A stretch of DNA of 64,000 nt from Planctomycetota bacterium (GCA_021791715.1 JAJYWB010000002.1:124001-188000), one strand, 5' to 3'. Numbered from the stretch's first letter, positions 45,072 to 54,080 are shown. Numbers and translations: made by a program. Notes: a model not told the origin generated them from the letters alone.

Positions 45072-45295
45072 GGCTCACCAGGAGGTTCGCCCTCCCAAAT
45101 AAAGGTTCGCCGTTCTCAATAAAGGATCGCCGTTCCAAATAAAGGTTCACCGTTCCAAATAAAGATTCGCCGTTCCCAATAAAGGATCGCCGTTCCCAAT
45201 AAAGGATCGCCGTTCCCAATAAAGGTTCGCCGTTCCAATCGAAAATTCGACGTCAAATCCCGCGGATGTGCGGTGTTCCTTCCGGATCGCCTCTG
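45072..45295 (-). repeat. Dispersed inverted-repeat element, copy E (half element with 20-bp array)
   Basis: A single perfect arm (45072-45096) is followed by seven tandem 20-base units (45101-45240; typical unit AAAGGTTCGCCGTTCCCAAT). The element's outer end, read on the minus strand as GATCCGGAAGGAACACCGCA, follows. The loop side continues for about 50 bases with the usual TATTATTATG start, but the second arm is missing because the methyltransferase gene ends there. The 20-base unit derives from the arm end. Confidence 0.75.
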
Positions 45296-45553
45296 AAAAA
45301 GCGCCGCGCCAAAACGAATAAGGAAGGATATTATGATTATCAAAAACGCCGCATACTAACCCGACGCGCAAGCGAGGGTCTTTTAATTTCTGAAGTCTAT
45401 TCATAATAACAAAATACATAAGCAAAAATTATTTGATCTTCTTGGACCCTTTGATCAATCGTCGCCGGCTCGCTGCGGTCGCTTGACGCGTTCCTCGGCG
45501 CGTTGTGGAATGAGGTTCGTTTCACCAAGCGCGTCGTCCCGGGGATCATGAAC

Positions 45554-47050
45554 ATGAAGATCGGCGTATTGGCTTTGCTGTTCGTTTGCGGCGGATCGAT
45601 TTGCCGTGCGGCGGAGGGAGGGTCGACTCCTTCGTCGTTGCCGAGGAGCGCTCCAGAGGCTCAGGGGGTGTCGTCGGCTGGAATTCTTTCGTTCGTCGAG
45701 GAGGCCGATCAATCGGCCGATCAGCTTCACAGTTTCATACTCGTGCGTCATGGACGCGTGGTCTCCGAGGGTTGGTGGTCGCCTTATAACGCAGAATCGC
45801 GGCACGAGCTTTATTCGCTGAGCAAGAGCTTCACGTCGACCGCGGTCGGGTTGGCGATTTCGGAGGGGAAGTTCAGCGTCGACGATCTCGTGATGAAGTT
45901 CTTTCCCGACGACGCCCCCGCCGAGCCGAGCGGTCAGCTCAAGTCGATGCGGGTGAGCGACTTGTTGCGGATGTCGACGGGGCAACAGACCGAACCTGCG
46001 CGGAAGGAGGGGGAGGTTTGGACGAAAACGTTCCTGGCGCATCCCGTGCCGTTCAAGCCCGGAACGCACTTCCTGTACAACACCTCGGCGACGTACATGC
46101 TTTCGGCGATCGTGCAAAAGACGACGGGTGAAACCGTGCTCGATTATTTGCGCCCTCGCTTGTTCAATCCGTTGGGTATCGAGAATCCGACATGGGGGAC
46201 GAGCCCGCAGGGGATCTCGCTGGGGGGTTACGGTTTGAGCGTGCGGACCGAGGACATCGCGAAATTCGGTCTTCTGTATTTGAACAAAGGTAAATGGAAC
46301 GGCGTTTCGCTTGTTCCCGAGGGGTGGATTGAGCGGGCGACTTCGCGGCAAACATCGAACGGGAGCGATCCCAAGAGCGATTGGGATCAGGGTTACGGGT
46401 ATCAATTTTGGCGGTGTCGGCACGGAGCGTTCCGCGGCGACGGCGCGTTCGGCCAGTATTGCGTGGTTCTTCCCGAGCAAGACGCGGTCGTCGCGATCAC
46501 GAGCGGGGTTAAGAACATGCAGGCGGTGCTCGATCTGGTGTGGGATAAGCTTTTGCCGGCGATGAAGGCCGAATCGCTTCCAGCCGACGACTCGGCGCGG
46601 GAGAAGCTGGAACACAAGCTCGCGGGGCTGATTGCGCGTCCTCAGCAAGGCTCGGCGGGTTCGGAAACGCTTGAAAAGGTATCGGGCAAAAAATATGTGT
46701 TCCCGACGAACAACAGCAAGATCGAGGCGATCGCGCTCAAAAAGAACGCCGACGGCGAAACGGCGTTGATCGTGCGAACCGACGGGGTCGATCGGACGAT
46801 CGATTGCGTTCGAGGGGGGTGGAGGAAGGGAAAGATCGCGTTCGACAGGTTTACCGAACAGCCCGCCGCGGCGAGCGGAGCGTGGACGGGGGACGATACA
46901 TTTAAAGCCAAGATCTGTTTTTATGAAACCCCGTTTATGATCAGCGTCGAGATCAAGTTCGCGGGAGACGAGGCGACGGTCGGGGTGGAATCGAACGTCG
47001 GCTTCGGCCCGTCTCGGCGGCCGAAACTGACGGGCAAGGTTGAGAAGTGA
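45554..47050 (+). CDS. Exported serine hydrolase (class C beta-lactamase / penicillin-binding-like)
   Basis: This 498-residue protein begins with a signal peptide (MKIGVLALLFVCGGSICRA). The beta-lactamase/transpeptidase-like domain (about 30-365) has the nucleophile motif SLSK in LYSLSKSFTSTAVG. The second motif appears as YNTSATYML rather than Y-x-N. A C-terminal domain of about 120 residues follows, of the kind seen in estB/DUF-type hydrolases. Activity could be an esterase, D-amino-peptidase or lactamase; resistance should not be assumed. ATG 45548 is an alternative start; 45554 is better spaced from GGGG. It lies between repeat copies E and D. Confidence 0.85.
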   Translation: MKIGVLALLFVCGGSICRAAEGGSTPSSLPRSAPEAQGVSSAGILSFVEEADQSADQLHSFILVRHGRVVSEGWWSPYNAESRHELYSLSKSFTSTAVGLAISEGKFSVDDLVMKFFPDDAPAEPSGQLKSMRVSDLLRMSTGQQTEPARKEGEVWTKTFLAHPVPFKPGTHFLYNTSATYMLSAIVQKTTGETVLDYLRPRLFNPLGIENPTWGTSPQGISLGGYGLSVRTEDIAKFGLLYLNKGKWNGVSLVPEGWIERATSRQTSNGSDPKSDWDQGYGYQFWRCRHGAFRGDGAFGQYCVVLPEQDAVVAITSGVKNMQAVLDLVWDKLLPAMKAESLPADDSAREKLEHKLAGLIARPQQGSAGSETLEKVSGKKYVFPTNNSKIEAIALKKNADGETALIVRTDGVDRTIDCVRGGWRKGKIAFDRFTEQPAAASGAWTGDDTFKAKICFYETPFMISVEIKFAGDEATVGVESNVGFGPSRRPKLTGKVEK

Positions 47051-47212
47051 ACGACGCGCTTCGTTTCCGTTGAAAAAACGGCGAGCCGAAGGAACGGCTC
47101 GCGAATCGCCGCGATCGTCGGACGGCCGGGGGTCGCGGCGTCGAATTTAGTTGATAGATTGAAATATTGATTAGAATAGAATGGTCGCGGTGAAGGAATA
47201 AGAATCTATCCG

Positions 47213-47475
47213 AAAATGAATTCCGCGAATTCCGCGGGTTTTCATCCTGGTTCCTAAATTGGGAGGGCGAACCTCCTGGTGAGCCATATTATCATTTGTA
47301 TTATTATTGTTTGAGGAACATAGCCGTTCGGCGGCGATTCCGATAAGAGGCTCACCGGGAGGTTCGCCCTCCCAAGCATGGAAAACTGAATGTGATATTG
47401 CTTAACATCTATTGATATAGCTGATATAATTCGCTGAAAACCGTAAAAACAAGCCGAGACGAAACGATGGAATAT
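47213..47475 (+). repeat. Dispersed inverted-repeat element, copy D
   Basis: The outer end reads CTATCCGAAAATGAATTCCG, with left arm 47261-47285, a 63-base loop and right arm 47349-47373 (one G-for-A difference from copy A). The tail AAACAAGCCGAGACGAAACG matches copy B. It stops just 17 bases short of the tRNA-Gln 3' end. Confidence 0.78.
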
Positions 47476-47491
47476 CGGGCGAGGCGCCAAG

Positions 47492-47562
47492 CTGGGGATC
47501 CTGGATTCGAACCAGGACTACTTGATCCAGAGTCAAGCGTGCTACCGTTACACCAATCCCCA
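47492..47562 (-). tRNA. tRNA-Gln (anticodon CTG)
   Basis: On the minus strand the acceptor arms TGGGGAT and ATCCCCA pair fully, with discriminator G. The anticodon arm is CTTGA-CTCTGGA-TCAAG, giving CTG, and the T arm contains GGTTCGAATCC. CCA is not encoded. It is a standard glutamine tRNA for CAG codons. Confidence 0.95.
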
Positions 47563-47895
47563 ATTATCGGCGTGGCCTCTTTTTGTAGCGGCGAGTGAGC
47601 GTGGATGTCAAGAACGGTTTGAGCGGCTCGACGCCCTTCAGGCCCGTCGACTTCCATGACGGCTTGATCCCGGGGTTGTCGGGGCGTCTTGCTCGGTTAC
47701 AATGCGGTTGCGAGCGGCCCGCGGCCGATGAGCCTCGGATCGAATGCGGCTGTGATGTCGGCGATCGCGCGGCGATTCGATCGGTTTATCGGCGTGCTCG
47801 CGAGTTCTGGAAGATTGGAAGGGTTTCGTCGATCGCGGGTTCGCGCGTGATCGAACGGAAGACGATTGATCGAGAAACGACCGAGGGATCGATTG
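47563..47895. other. Intergenic region tRNA-Gln / phosphatase
   Basis: A 126-codon plus-strand frame beginning at 47595 has no ribosome site and no family features, so no gene is called. The bases should hold divergent promoters of the tRNA and the phosphatase operon. Confidence 0.35.
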
Positions 47896-48588
47896 ATGAA
47901 GCGAAGGATTCGCCGTTTCGCGGTGATCGTCTTGGCGGTTCCGCTGATCGTCACGGGAAGTTGGTTCGGCTATAAGTTCGCGACATCGAATTTCGCCGAG
48001 GTCGTTCCGGGGGCGATTTATCGTTCGGGTCAGCTCGATTCGAAGCGGTTGGGACGAATTATCCGCGAGAAAAAGATCAAGACGGTGTTGAACTTACGCG
48101 GATCGCATCCCGAATCGGAATGGTATCGACGCGAGCGGGAAGCTACGCTTTCGGCGGGAGCGGTTCAGGTTGATATCGCGTTGTCTTCGAGCGAGTGGAT
48201 GTCTCGCGCGCAGGCGAAGGCTTTGCTTGAAGAACTTGATACCGCGGAATATCCGATATTGATTCACTGTTGGAGGGGCGCCGAGCGGACTGGGCTCGTT
48301 TCGGCGATCACCCGGCTGCTCGCGGCCGAGGGTTCGATCGCCGCGGCGGAGGGGCAGTTTTCGTGGCGTTATTTGTACTTTCCGGTGGGTCATGGAGTGA
48401 TGATGACGAAACACATTCGTCAATATCAAGAATGGCTTATCGATAAAAGGCTGGCGCACTCGCCCGAAACGTTTCGTCGTTGGGTTCGATCGGGATATCG
48501 TCCCGGCAGTCCGTGCCGCGAGGATTGGCCTTACGATCCTTATCCCGTGATCGTCGTCTCGAAGCCGAAAGCGACCGCGACGCGATGA
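47896..48588 (+). CDS. Membrane-anchored dual-specificity/tyrosine phosphatase
   Basis: This 230-residue protein has an N-terminal signal anchor (RFAVIVLAVPLIVTGSWFGY) and a cysteine-based phosphatase domain. The P-loop HCWRGAERTG has the CX5R signature, and the upstream GAIYRSGQLDSKRL and NLRGSHPESEW segments are typical of the DSP/SiW14-like family. It probably acts on phosphoproteins or phosphorylated lipids or inositols in the periplasm or at the membrane face. GAGGG lies ten bases before the ATG at 47896. The last base pairs overlap the thioesterase start (ATGA), so the two are coupled. Confidence 0.87.
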   Translation: MKRRIRRFAVIVLAVPLIVTGSWFGYKFATSNFAEVVPGAIYRSGQLDSKRLGRIIREKKIKTVLNLRGSHPESEWYRREREATLSAGAVQVDIALSSSEWMSRAQAKALLEELDTAEYPILIHCWRGAERTGLVSAITRLLAAEGSIAAAEGQFSWRYLYFPVGHGVMMTKHIRQYQEWLIDKRLAHSPETFRRWVRSGYRPGSPCREDWPYDPYPVIVVSKPKATATR

Positions 48589-48998
48589 GTGAAACGAACA
48601 AAGCTCCGGAGTTTCATGATACTTTGATTCGGGTGCGGTACGCCGAGACCGACCGGATGGGGTTGTTGCATCACGCGAATTACTTCGTGTACTTCGAGAC
48701 GGCTCGTACCGAAACGCTGCGATCGCGCGGTTTCTCTTATCGCGAGATCGAGGACGCGGGATGTTTTTTGGTCGTCGTCGAGATCGGCTGCAAATATAAG
48801 AAGCCGGCGTATTATGACGATCTTTTAACGATACGGACATTTGTTGAACGTGTGACGCACGTGAAGATTGTGCATCGATACGAAGTGAGGCGCGACGGGG
48901 CGTTGTTGGCCGAGGGGCGATCGACACTCGCGTGTGTGGATCGCGAGGGAAGGCCGCGGGCTCTTCCCGATTCGCTTCGCGGCGACGAAGCGGATTGA
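48585..48998 (+). CDS. YbgC/4-hydroxybenzoyl-CoA-type thioesterase (hot-dog fold)
   Basis: This 137-residue acyl-CoA thioesterase has the signature RVRYAETDRMGLLHHANYFVYFETARTE (split here for length: YAETDRMG with the catalytic Asp, then HHANYFVYFE). The hot-dog core continues to LACVDREGRPRALP. It likely hydrolyses acyl-CoA or acyl-ACP; a Tol-Pal neighbourhood, usual for YbgC, is not present here. The ATG overlaps the phosphatase stop by four bases (ATGA). Confidence 0.9.
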   Translation: MSETNKAPEFHDTLIRVRYAETDRMGLLHHANYFVYFETARTETLRSRGFSYREIEDAGCFLVVVEIGCKYKKPAYYDDLLTIRTFVERVTHVKIVHRYEVRRDGALLAEGRSTLACVDREGRPRALPDSLRGDEAD

Positions 48999-49167
48999 GG
49001 CGAGAGCGGGATCGTCGGTCGCGATGAGCGATCGACGAGCGTACAAACTTATTGGGTTCGGATATCAGAACGTAAAAATTTCGGTCGATCGGAGATCGTC
49101 GCGGTCGAGATTCGGAGTCTCGGCTCGACGGTCGAAACCGATCGGGAATCGGCGCGCTTGGGGTCGA

Positions 49168-49638
49168 TTAAACTCCTTCGATATTTCCGTCGAAGACGGT
49201 TTCGGCGTCGCTGACGACACCGTGGAGGATCGCCGCGGCGTCTTCTTCGGAGAGATTGAGCAGTTCGCGGATTTCGTCGAGTCGATCGTGTTCGCTCGGG
49301 GTGACGACGCGATCGGCGACGATGCGTCGAATCGCCCAGGCGAATTCTTCGCGTTTGCACGCGAGCGCCCAATCGGGGTCGAGATCGAGGGCTTTTTCGT
49401 CGGCTTCGAGGTTTGCGAATTCGGCCTGAGTTCGCGGATAAAGCTCGACCGCGCGGCGGAGTTTTCGCCGCCACTGCTCGCGATCGTAATCGGTTGTGGA
49501 AGCGGACGAAGACTTCGCGGCGGCTTCGGGCGAAAGCGTAACGCCGCTTTGCGCTCCGGGGTCGGGACGTTTGGCGTTGATCCCGGAAAGAGCGTGTCGA
49601 TCCTCAAGCACGCGCTTCAACCTGTCGAGAAATCTCAT
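49168..49638 (-). CDS. TerB-like helical protein
   Basis: A 156-residue soluble protein. After a polar linker, the C-terminal half (residues about 95-155) reads FAWAIRRIVADRVVTPSEHDRL...LLNLSEEDAAAILHGVVSDAE, the acidic helical pattern of TerB-like/DnaJ-associated domains. AAGGA stands eight bases before the ATG. It lies just downstream of the beta-lactamase-like gene, overlapping its nominal frame by 35 bases but not its likely frameshifted frame. Function unknown. Confidence 0.7.
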   Translation of the reverse strand: MRFLDRLKRVLEDRHALSGINAKRPDPGAQSGVTLSPEAAAKSSSASTTDYDREQWRRKLRRAVELYPRTQAEFANLEADEKALDLDPDWALACKREEFAWAIRRIVADRVVTPSEHDRLDEIRELLNLSEEDAAAILHGVVSDAETVFDGNIEGV

Positions 49639-50797
49639 CGGACGATTCCTTATAGAAAGAACTCTTCATCGAGAAGAACGATCGGCTTCGAATCGGCTCG
49701 TTTTGGGAGCGACCGAGTTCGGCGTGTAGGATTCGGCGGTGTCGGATCGTCCGCGGTTCGAATCGGGTCGATGAGTCGCCGAGGCGATCGTCGGGCCGGT
49801 TTTGAACGCGGGAACGTACGCCGCGGGGGTTTTCGCGGCGTCGGCCGGGGGCGACCGATCGGCATGTTTCGCCGCGTCGGTTTTCCCTTCCCCTTCCTTT
49901 TTTTCGGGCTTGGGGGGGATTGAAGAAATCATACACCGAGCGGGCGACCTGGGCGCAAAGCCGATTCCCCGCGTTGTCGGGCGCGTAACGCTTATCTTCG
50001 TTGTCTTTGGTTAAAACGCAAAGCGCGATCGGCCCGGCGGGGGTGTATAAAATCCCCGCGGCGGTGCGAATCTCGTCGACGCTTCCCGTTTTGAAAGCGA
50101 CCTTCACGCCAGGGGGGAGAAAACGCGGGAATTTATCTTTATCATCGCATGCTTTTAAATGCTCAAGCATCGCTTCGCATGCTTCTTTGGATACAAGTTC
50201 TTTTTTGTGGAGTTTTTCACACAAGGCGATCATATCGGCGGCGGTCGTGCTTCCGAGGCCGAATTTTTTGCTTCGGTCGGGGAAGATCGAGGTATCGCGG
50301 CGGTAAACTTTGGAGTGGATTTTGGTGTTCGGCATGCCGAGCGATTCCATCCGTTTGGCGGTGGAATCGAGGCCGATCTGGTCGAGCACGAGGTTGGTCG
50401 CGGTGTTGTCGGAATAAACGATCATGAGGTGGACGGCGTCGACCAGGGGGAAGGTCGTTCCGTCGGAAAAATGATACGTGAGAATGCCCGATCCGGGAAC
50501 TTTGTCGGCTTTTTTGAGGGTGATCGTTTTGGCGAGGTCGATTTTGTGATCGGCGGCCTGGAAGTAGGTTTCGATCATCACGGCGAGCTTGATGAGGCTC
50601 GCGGTGGGCATCGGCTCGGTTGCGTTGAGGTTGTACGAGACTCCGGTATCGAGGTGTTTGACGGCGATCGCGACCTTCCCCTTGTGTGCGTCGACGAGCG
50701 GTTTGAGGACCGATTCGAGAGTCGCCTCGGCGGCGGTTAAGATCGCGGGAGTTCCCGCGAAGAGACCGATCAAGACAATCCAGTGGAGCGTTTTCAT
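49604..50797 (-). CDS. Class A beta-lactamase-like serine hydrolase, 3' end frameshifted
   Basis: The product has a signal peptide (TLHWIVLIGLFAGTPAILTA) and a class A-type domain of about 270 residues with all three motifs: SLIK in TASLIKLAVMIE, SDN in YSDNTATN, and KTG in VAFKTGSVDE. Up to VYDFFNPP the frame is convincing. After a seven-base C/G tract (49912-49918) it turns arginine-rich and runs into the TerB-like gene. The other frame from the same tract (PKPEKKEGEGKTDAAKHADR and on to a stop at 49666) reads naturally and stops before that gene, so a one-base indel, phase-variable tract or sequencing error is likely. GTG at 50800 is an alternative start. Confidence 0.8.
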   Translation of the reverse strand: MKTLHWIVLIGLFAGTPAILTAAEATLESVLKPLVDAHKGKVAIAVKHLDTGVSYNLNATEPMPTASLIKLAVMIETYFQAADHKIDLAKTITLKKADKVPGSGILTYHFSDGTTFPLVDAVHLMIVYSDNTATNLVLDQIGLDSTAKRMESLGMPNTKIHSKVYRRDTSIFPDRSKKFGLGSTTAADMIALCEKLHKKELVSKEACEAMLEHLKACDDKDKFPRFLPPGVKVAFKTGSVDEIRTAAGILYTPAGPIALCVLTKDNEDKRYAPDNAGNRLCAQVARSVYDFFNPPQARKKGRGRENRRGETCRSVAPGRRRENPRGVRSRVQNRPDDRLGDSSTRFEPRTIRHRRILHAELGRSQNEPIRSRSFFSMKSSFYKESSDEISRQVEARA

Positions 50798-51370
50798 CAC
50801 GTATCCGCCGAGGTTTCGGGTGAATCGATCGTTCGGCGTTCGCCCGAGTTAAGGCGACGACGCGGTTCCAAAACGGAAGAGCGAACGTCATTCATTATGC
50901 CGGCGGCGCGGGTTTCGTCTCAAGCGGCGTGCGAGCGAGATCGGCGGGATCGATCCTCGATTCGCTGCGGATTCGGGTCGGTCGACCCCGACGAACGCCG
51001 AACGATCGCGCGTCGGTTTCAGCCGTCGGTCGTGTTATCAAATAAAAATCAATATTAAATCAAAATAAAATTAGATTTAACTGTTAGTTAATCAGAAGGA
51101 TTTAGAAATTCGCATTTATTAGTTCTTGAGCGCGGATCGGATCGACTTCGATCGGCGCTCGGGAGGGGGTCGTTTCTCGTCGCCCGAGCGTTTCGTTTCG
51201 CGGTCGATCGCGGAGGGGACGGGGATTCGCTGAGAGCGACCGAAACCGCGGCTTTGAATCGGTGTTCGATGATTGTGGAGTTCGGTTTGTCCGCGAGCTT
51301 TCGTTCGAGGATGAGCGTCTTCGCTCGGTCTTTCCAGGAATGAATCGGCTGTTTTGAAGGAGTCGACACG
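50798..51370. other. Intergenic region with AT-rich patch
   Basis: No gene is supportable. A sharply AT-rich segment (about 51035-51105) stands out against the local composition and may be the promoter region of the small secreted protein gene. Confidence 0.35.
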
Positions 51371-51586
51371 ATGAGACGAAAACTGATCGTATTGTTCGTA
51401 CTTGCGATTCTTGGTATTTCAGAAGTCGCGGCCGACGCGGGGGTTTCGGCGCCTGCTTCGAAGTCGAGCGATCGTCCGACGGTCGCGGCGAGTCGGGTCG
51501 CTTACGGCCGTCATCGTCGTCGTCACCGCCGTCCTCATCGACCGCGCCGCGCCGTCGGATCGACCGCGGGATCGCTGTTTTCATAA
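51371..51586 (+). CDS. Small secreted Arg/His-rich protein
   Basis: The 71-residue precursor begins with a clear signal peptide (MRRKLIVLFVLAILGISEVA, cleavage probably at AADA). The mature peptide is Ser/Ala-rich and then strongly basic, with YGRHRRRHRRPHRPRR. AAGGAG is eight bases before the ATG, which supports a real gene. Similar short secreted His/Arg-rich peptides occur in planctomycetes without known role; metal or polyanion binding is a guess from composition. Confidence 0.65.
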   Translation: MRRKLIVLFVLAILGISEVAADAGVSAPASKSSDRPTVAASRVAYGRHRRRHRRPHRPRRAVGSTAGSLFS

Positions 51587-51849
51587 AGGAACGATTTTCC
51601 AATCAATCGAGCCGTTAATTCGCAACTTGAATCGCTCGCTTATCGTTCAAGCCGTCGACGCTTCGAATCGTCGCGTCGACGGCGATCTTTTTAACAAACA
51701 ATATTTCTCATAATAAATTAGTGTTTAAGTTATCTGAATAACTTGATCGTTTGGATTCGGCCTCGTCGATTTTGGTTCGATCGACTAAAATGTTCACCGA
51801 GAATCGCCGCGGGCGAGGTTTTGGAACGACTTCAGACGAGGGACCGGGA

Positions 51850-52137
51850 ATGACCGACACGAGGACGATTTGGGGGATCATGTGGGCCGCGGCGATCCGC
51901 AACGGCGGTCAGCCGTTCGAGATCGACGAGATCGTACCCGAGATTTGTGAACGTTTAAAAATATCCGAGCGTGAAGCGAAGCGGACGACGGGGATGTTGC
52001 TGAAAGAGCTCGAGCGGATCCCCGAGGGGGAGCAATTTTTCACGCTCGAGGGGAACGCGATCGTTCCGCTTGAAGAGTTTATCAAGGGGTCGCACGACGC
52101 CGCGGCCGAAGAGGACGCGTATCCGTTCGAGGTGTGA
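51850..52137 (+). CDS. Hypothetical small helical protein (95 aa)
   Basis: A 95-residue soluble protein, starting MTDTRTIWGIMWAAAIRNGG, followed by FEIDEIVPEICERLKISEREAKRT (cut at its end), which looks like a winged-helix-type small domain with an acidic C-terminus. GAGGG precedes the ATG at 51850; an ATG at 51751 would add 33 residues unlike the rest. No family is recognised. It lies about 175 bases upstream of the MFS gene on the same strand, so it could act as a regulator, but this is inference. Confidence 0.65.
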   Translation: MTDTRTIWGIMWAAAIRNGGQPFEIDEIVPEICERLKISEREAKRTTGMLLKELERIPEGEQFFTLEGNAIVPLEEFIKGSHDAAAEEDAYPFEV

Positions 52138-52311
52138 AGCGATTACGGGCGTCGACGAATTGGCGTTAAGGGATCACGGGCGTCGACGAATCGTTGTGAA
52201 GACGACTCGAGCGAGTCGAGTCGGTTCGAGGGTTGAACCGAAACTCGGCTTGCCTGTCTTGTTACAATACGTGGGCGTGGCGTCGAGAATGTAAACCGAG
52301 GGGAATCGGTG

Positions 52312-53913
52312 ATGTCGGTGACCGAGGCCAAGGAGACGGAGCGAGGCTCGTCGGGTGGAGAGGCGAGCGATTCCGACGGGGATCGGTCGATATCGAAGAG
52401 CGATCGCCGCATCGTGACGGTCGCGCTTTTGCTGGCGATGGCGGTCGCGGCGCTCGAGCAAACGGTCGTTTCGACCGCGATGACGAGCATCATCGCTCAG
52501 CTTAAGGGGATACGGATATACCCCTGGGTATTCTCGGCGTATTTGTTGGCTTCGACGATCTCGACGCCGATTTACGGCAAGCTCGCCGATTTGATCGGTC
52601 GTCGACGCGTGTTGTTGTTTGGATTGTTGATGTTCAGCGTGGGGTCGATGCTTTCGGGGCTTTCCCGCAGCATGCCGCAGTTGATCGCGTTTCGGGTGAT
52701 CCAGGGATTGGGCGCGGGGGCGCTCGGCCCGATCGTTTTAACCATCATCAGCGACTTATATCCTTTGCATGAACGCCCCAAGGTTCAAGGGCTTTTTAGC
52801 GCGATTTGGGGAGTTTCGAGCGTCGTCGGCCCGCTCGTCGGCGGGGTGTTGACCGATCAACTTTCGTGGCGCTGGGTGTTTTTCCTCACGGTTCCGTTCA
52901 GCGCGTTTTCGGCTTGGATTTTGGTTCGCAGAGTGAGCGAGGTTTCACAACCGAAGGGGGGCGTTTCGCTCGATTGGCGAGGCGCCATGCTGTTGGCTTC
53001 GGGTTCGGCGGCGCTGTTGTGGGTGGTGCTTTCGGGGCGCGATCAACCGATCGGGGTGATCGCGGTCGTGTTCGGCTTCGCGGTCGCTCTTTTCTACCTC
53101 TTTATTAAGCACGAGCGATCGGCTTCGGACCCGATCTTGCCGATCGAACTCGCGACCGAACCGGCGATCGCCGCGGCTCTCGTCGGCAATTTTCTGGTCG
53201 GCTGTTTGTTATTTGGATTGGAAGTTTATGTTCCTCTTTTTATGCAAGGCGTGAAGGGGGGATCGGCGACGATCGCCGGGGGGTCGATGACCCCGTTGTT
53301 CCTCACCTGGTCGGTGAGCGTCGCGGTGGCGGCGTTCGTCGTGGTGCGATATGGGTTTCGTAAAAGCGCCGCGGTGGGGACGTTGTTTCTCGTCGTGGGG
53401 ACGTTTTTGTTGTACGCGGGTTCGGTTTGGAGCGGATCGTATCGCGTCTGTTTTCTGTTTGGGATGATCGCGATCGGCCTTGGCATGGGGCCGACTTCGC
53501 TGAGTTACTTGTTGAGCGTGCAGAACGCGGTCCCCTGGAATCGCCGCGGCGCGGCGACGGGCGCTTTGATTTTTTCGAGAACGATGGGGGGATCGATCGG
53601 CGTGGGTCTTTTGGGGGCGAGCCTTGGTTTCGAGCTCGCGGCGAGGCTTAAAGGGGATCTCGCCCGCGGGATCGACGTCGCCGCGGCGCTTCGTCCCGAA
53701 ACGCATCGATTGTTGGGGGGCGCGGCGCTCAAGCTGGTTCAGGAATCGCTCGGTTGGTCGCTTCAGCATGTGTTTTTAGAGATGTTTGTTTTAACCGTCG
53801 CGGGAATCGCTTGCGTTTATCGTCTTCCCGGCGGCAAGCCGACCTCTTACGGAGCGACCGAACGCGCCGAGATCGACGAGGGGGCGGCGATCGCGGTCGC
53901 CGAGGCGGTTTGA
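52312..53913 (+). CDS. MFS multidrug-type exporter, DHA2 family (14 TM)
   Basis: A 533-residue inner-membrane proton-driven exporter of the EmrB/QacA group. Motif A is seen as GKLADLIGRRRVLLFGLLMF, motif C-like GPLVGGVLTDQLSWRWVF, and about 14 helices can be counted through to VLTVAGIACVYRL. Acidic and Ser-rich cytoplasmic N-terminus of about 35 residues. No EmrA-type adaptor is adjacent, so efflux may be across the inner membrane only; the substrate is unknown. GAGGGG stands eight bases before the ATG at 52312. A tandem repeat follows the stop. Confidence 0.92.
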   Translation: MSVTEAKETERGSSGGEASDSDGDRSISKSDRRIVTVALLLAMAVAALEQTVVSTAMTSIIAQLKGIRIYPWVFSAYLLASTISTPIYGKLADLIGRRRVLLFGLLMFSVGSMLSGLSRSMPQLIAFRVIQGLGAGALGPIVLTIISDLYPLHERPKVQGLFSAIWGVSSVVGPLVGGVLTDQLSWRWVFFLTVPFSAFSAWILVRRVSEVSQPKGGVSLDWRGAMLLASGSAALLWVVLSGRDQPIGVIAVVFGFAVALFYLFIKHERSASDPILPIELATEPAIAAALVGNFLVGCLLFGLEVYVPLFMQGVKGGSATIAGGSMTPLFLTWSVSVAVAAFVVVRYGFRKSAAVGTLFLVVGTFLLYAGSVWSGSYRVCFLFGMIAIGLGMGPTSLSYLLSVQNAVPWNRRGAATGALIFSRTMGGSIGVGLLGASLGFELAARLKGDLARGIDVAAALRPETHRLLGGAALKLVQESLGWSLQHVFLEMFVLTVAGIACVYRLPGGKPTSYGATERAEIDEGAAIAVAEAV

Positions 53914-53916
53914 GGC

Positions 53917-54080
53917 AAGAACGCGGAAGACCGAGAATGTTTGGGAGCGGCCGCCTCGAGAAAAGCGTGAGCGTCTCGGCGGTGTGAAACAAGATTGCGG
54001 GCGCCGGAGAAACTTCGGGAGCGATGTCTTTCGGAAAAAGCGCGAGCGTCTCGGCGGTGAGAAGTAAGAACGCGGAAAAT
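53917..54080 (+). repeat. 74-bp tandem repeat between MFS and EVE genes
   Basis: Units begin AAGAACGCGGAAGACCGAGA (53917), AAGATTGCGGGCGCCGGAGA (53991) and AAGAACGCGG (54066, partial). They share AAAGCG(T/C)GAGCGTCTCGGCG close to their ends. Spacing is 74-75 bases. The array fills the gap between the MFS stop and the EVE start. Confidence 0.75.

Noticed and set aside
47409-47657. 82-codon frame containing GDWCNGSTLDSGSSSPGSNP
   Set aside because: This is the familiar false peptide from translating a tRNA gene; the bases are tRNA-Gln.
47595-47975. 126-codon plus-strand frame upstream of the phosphatase
   Set aside because: It has no ribosome site or recognisable domain and overlaps the true phosphatase start in another frame.
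48934-49923. 329-codon plus-strand frame
   Set aside because: Shadow of the TerB-like gene and of the beta-lactamase 3' region; Phe/Gly/Arg-rich composition is typical of antisense frames here.
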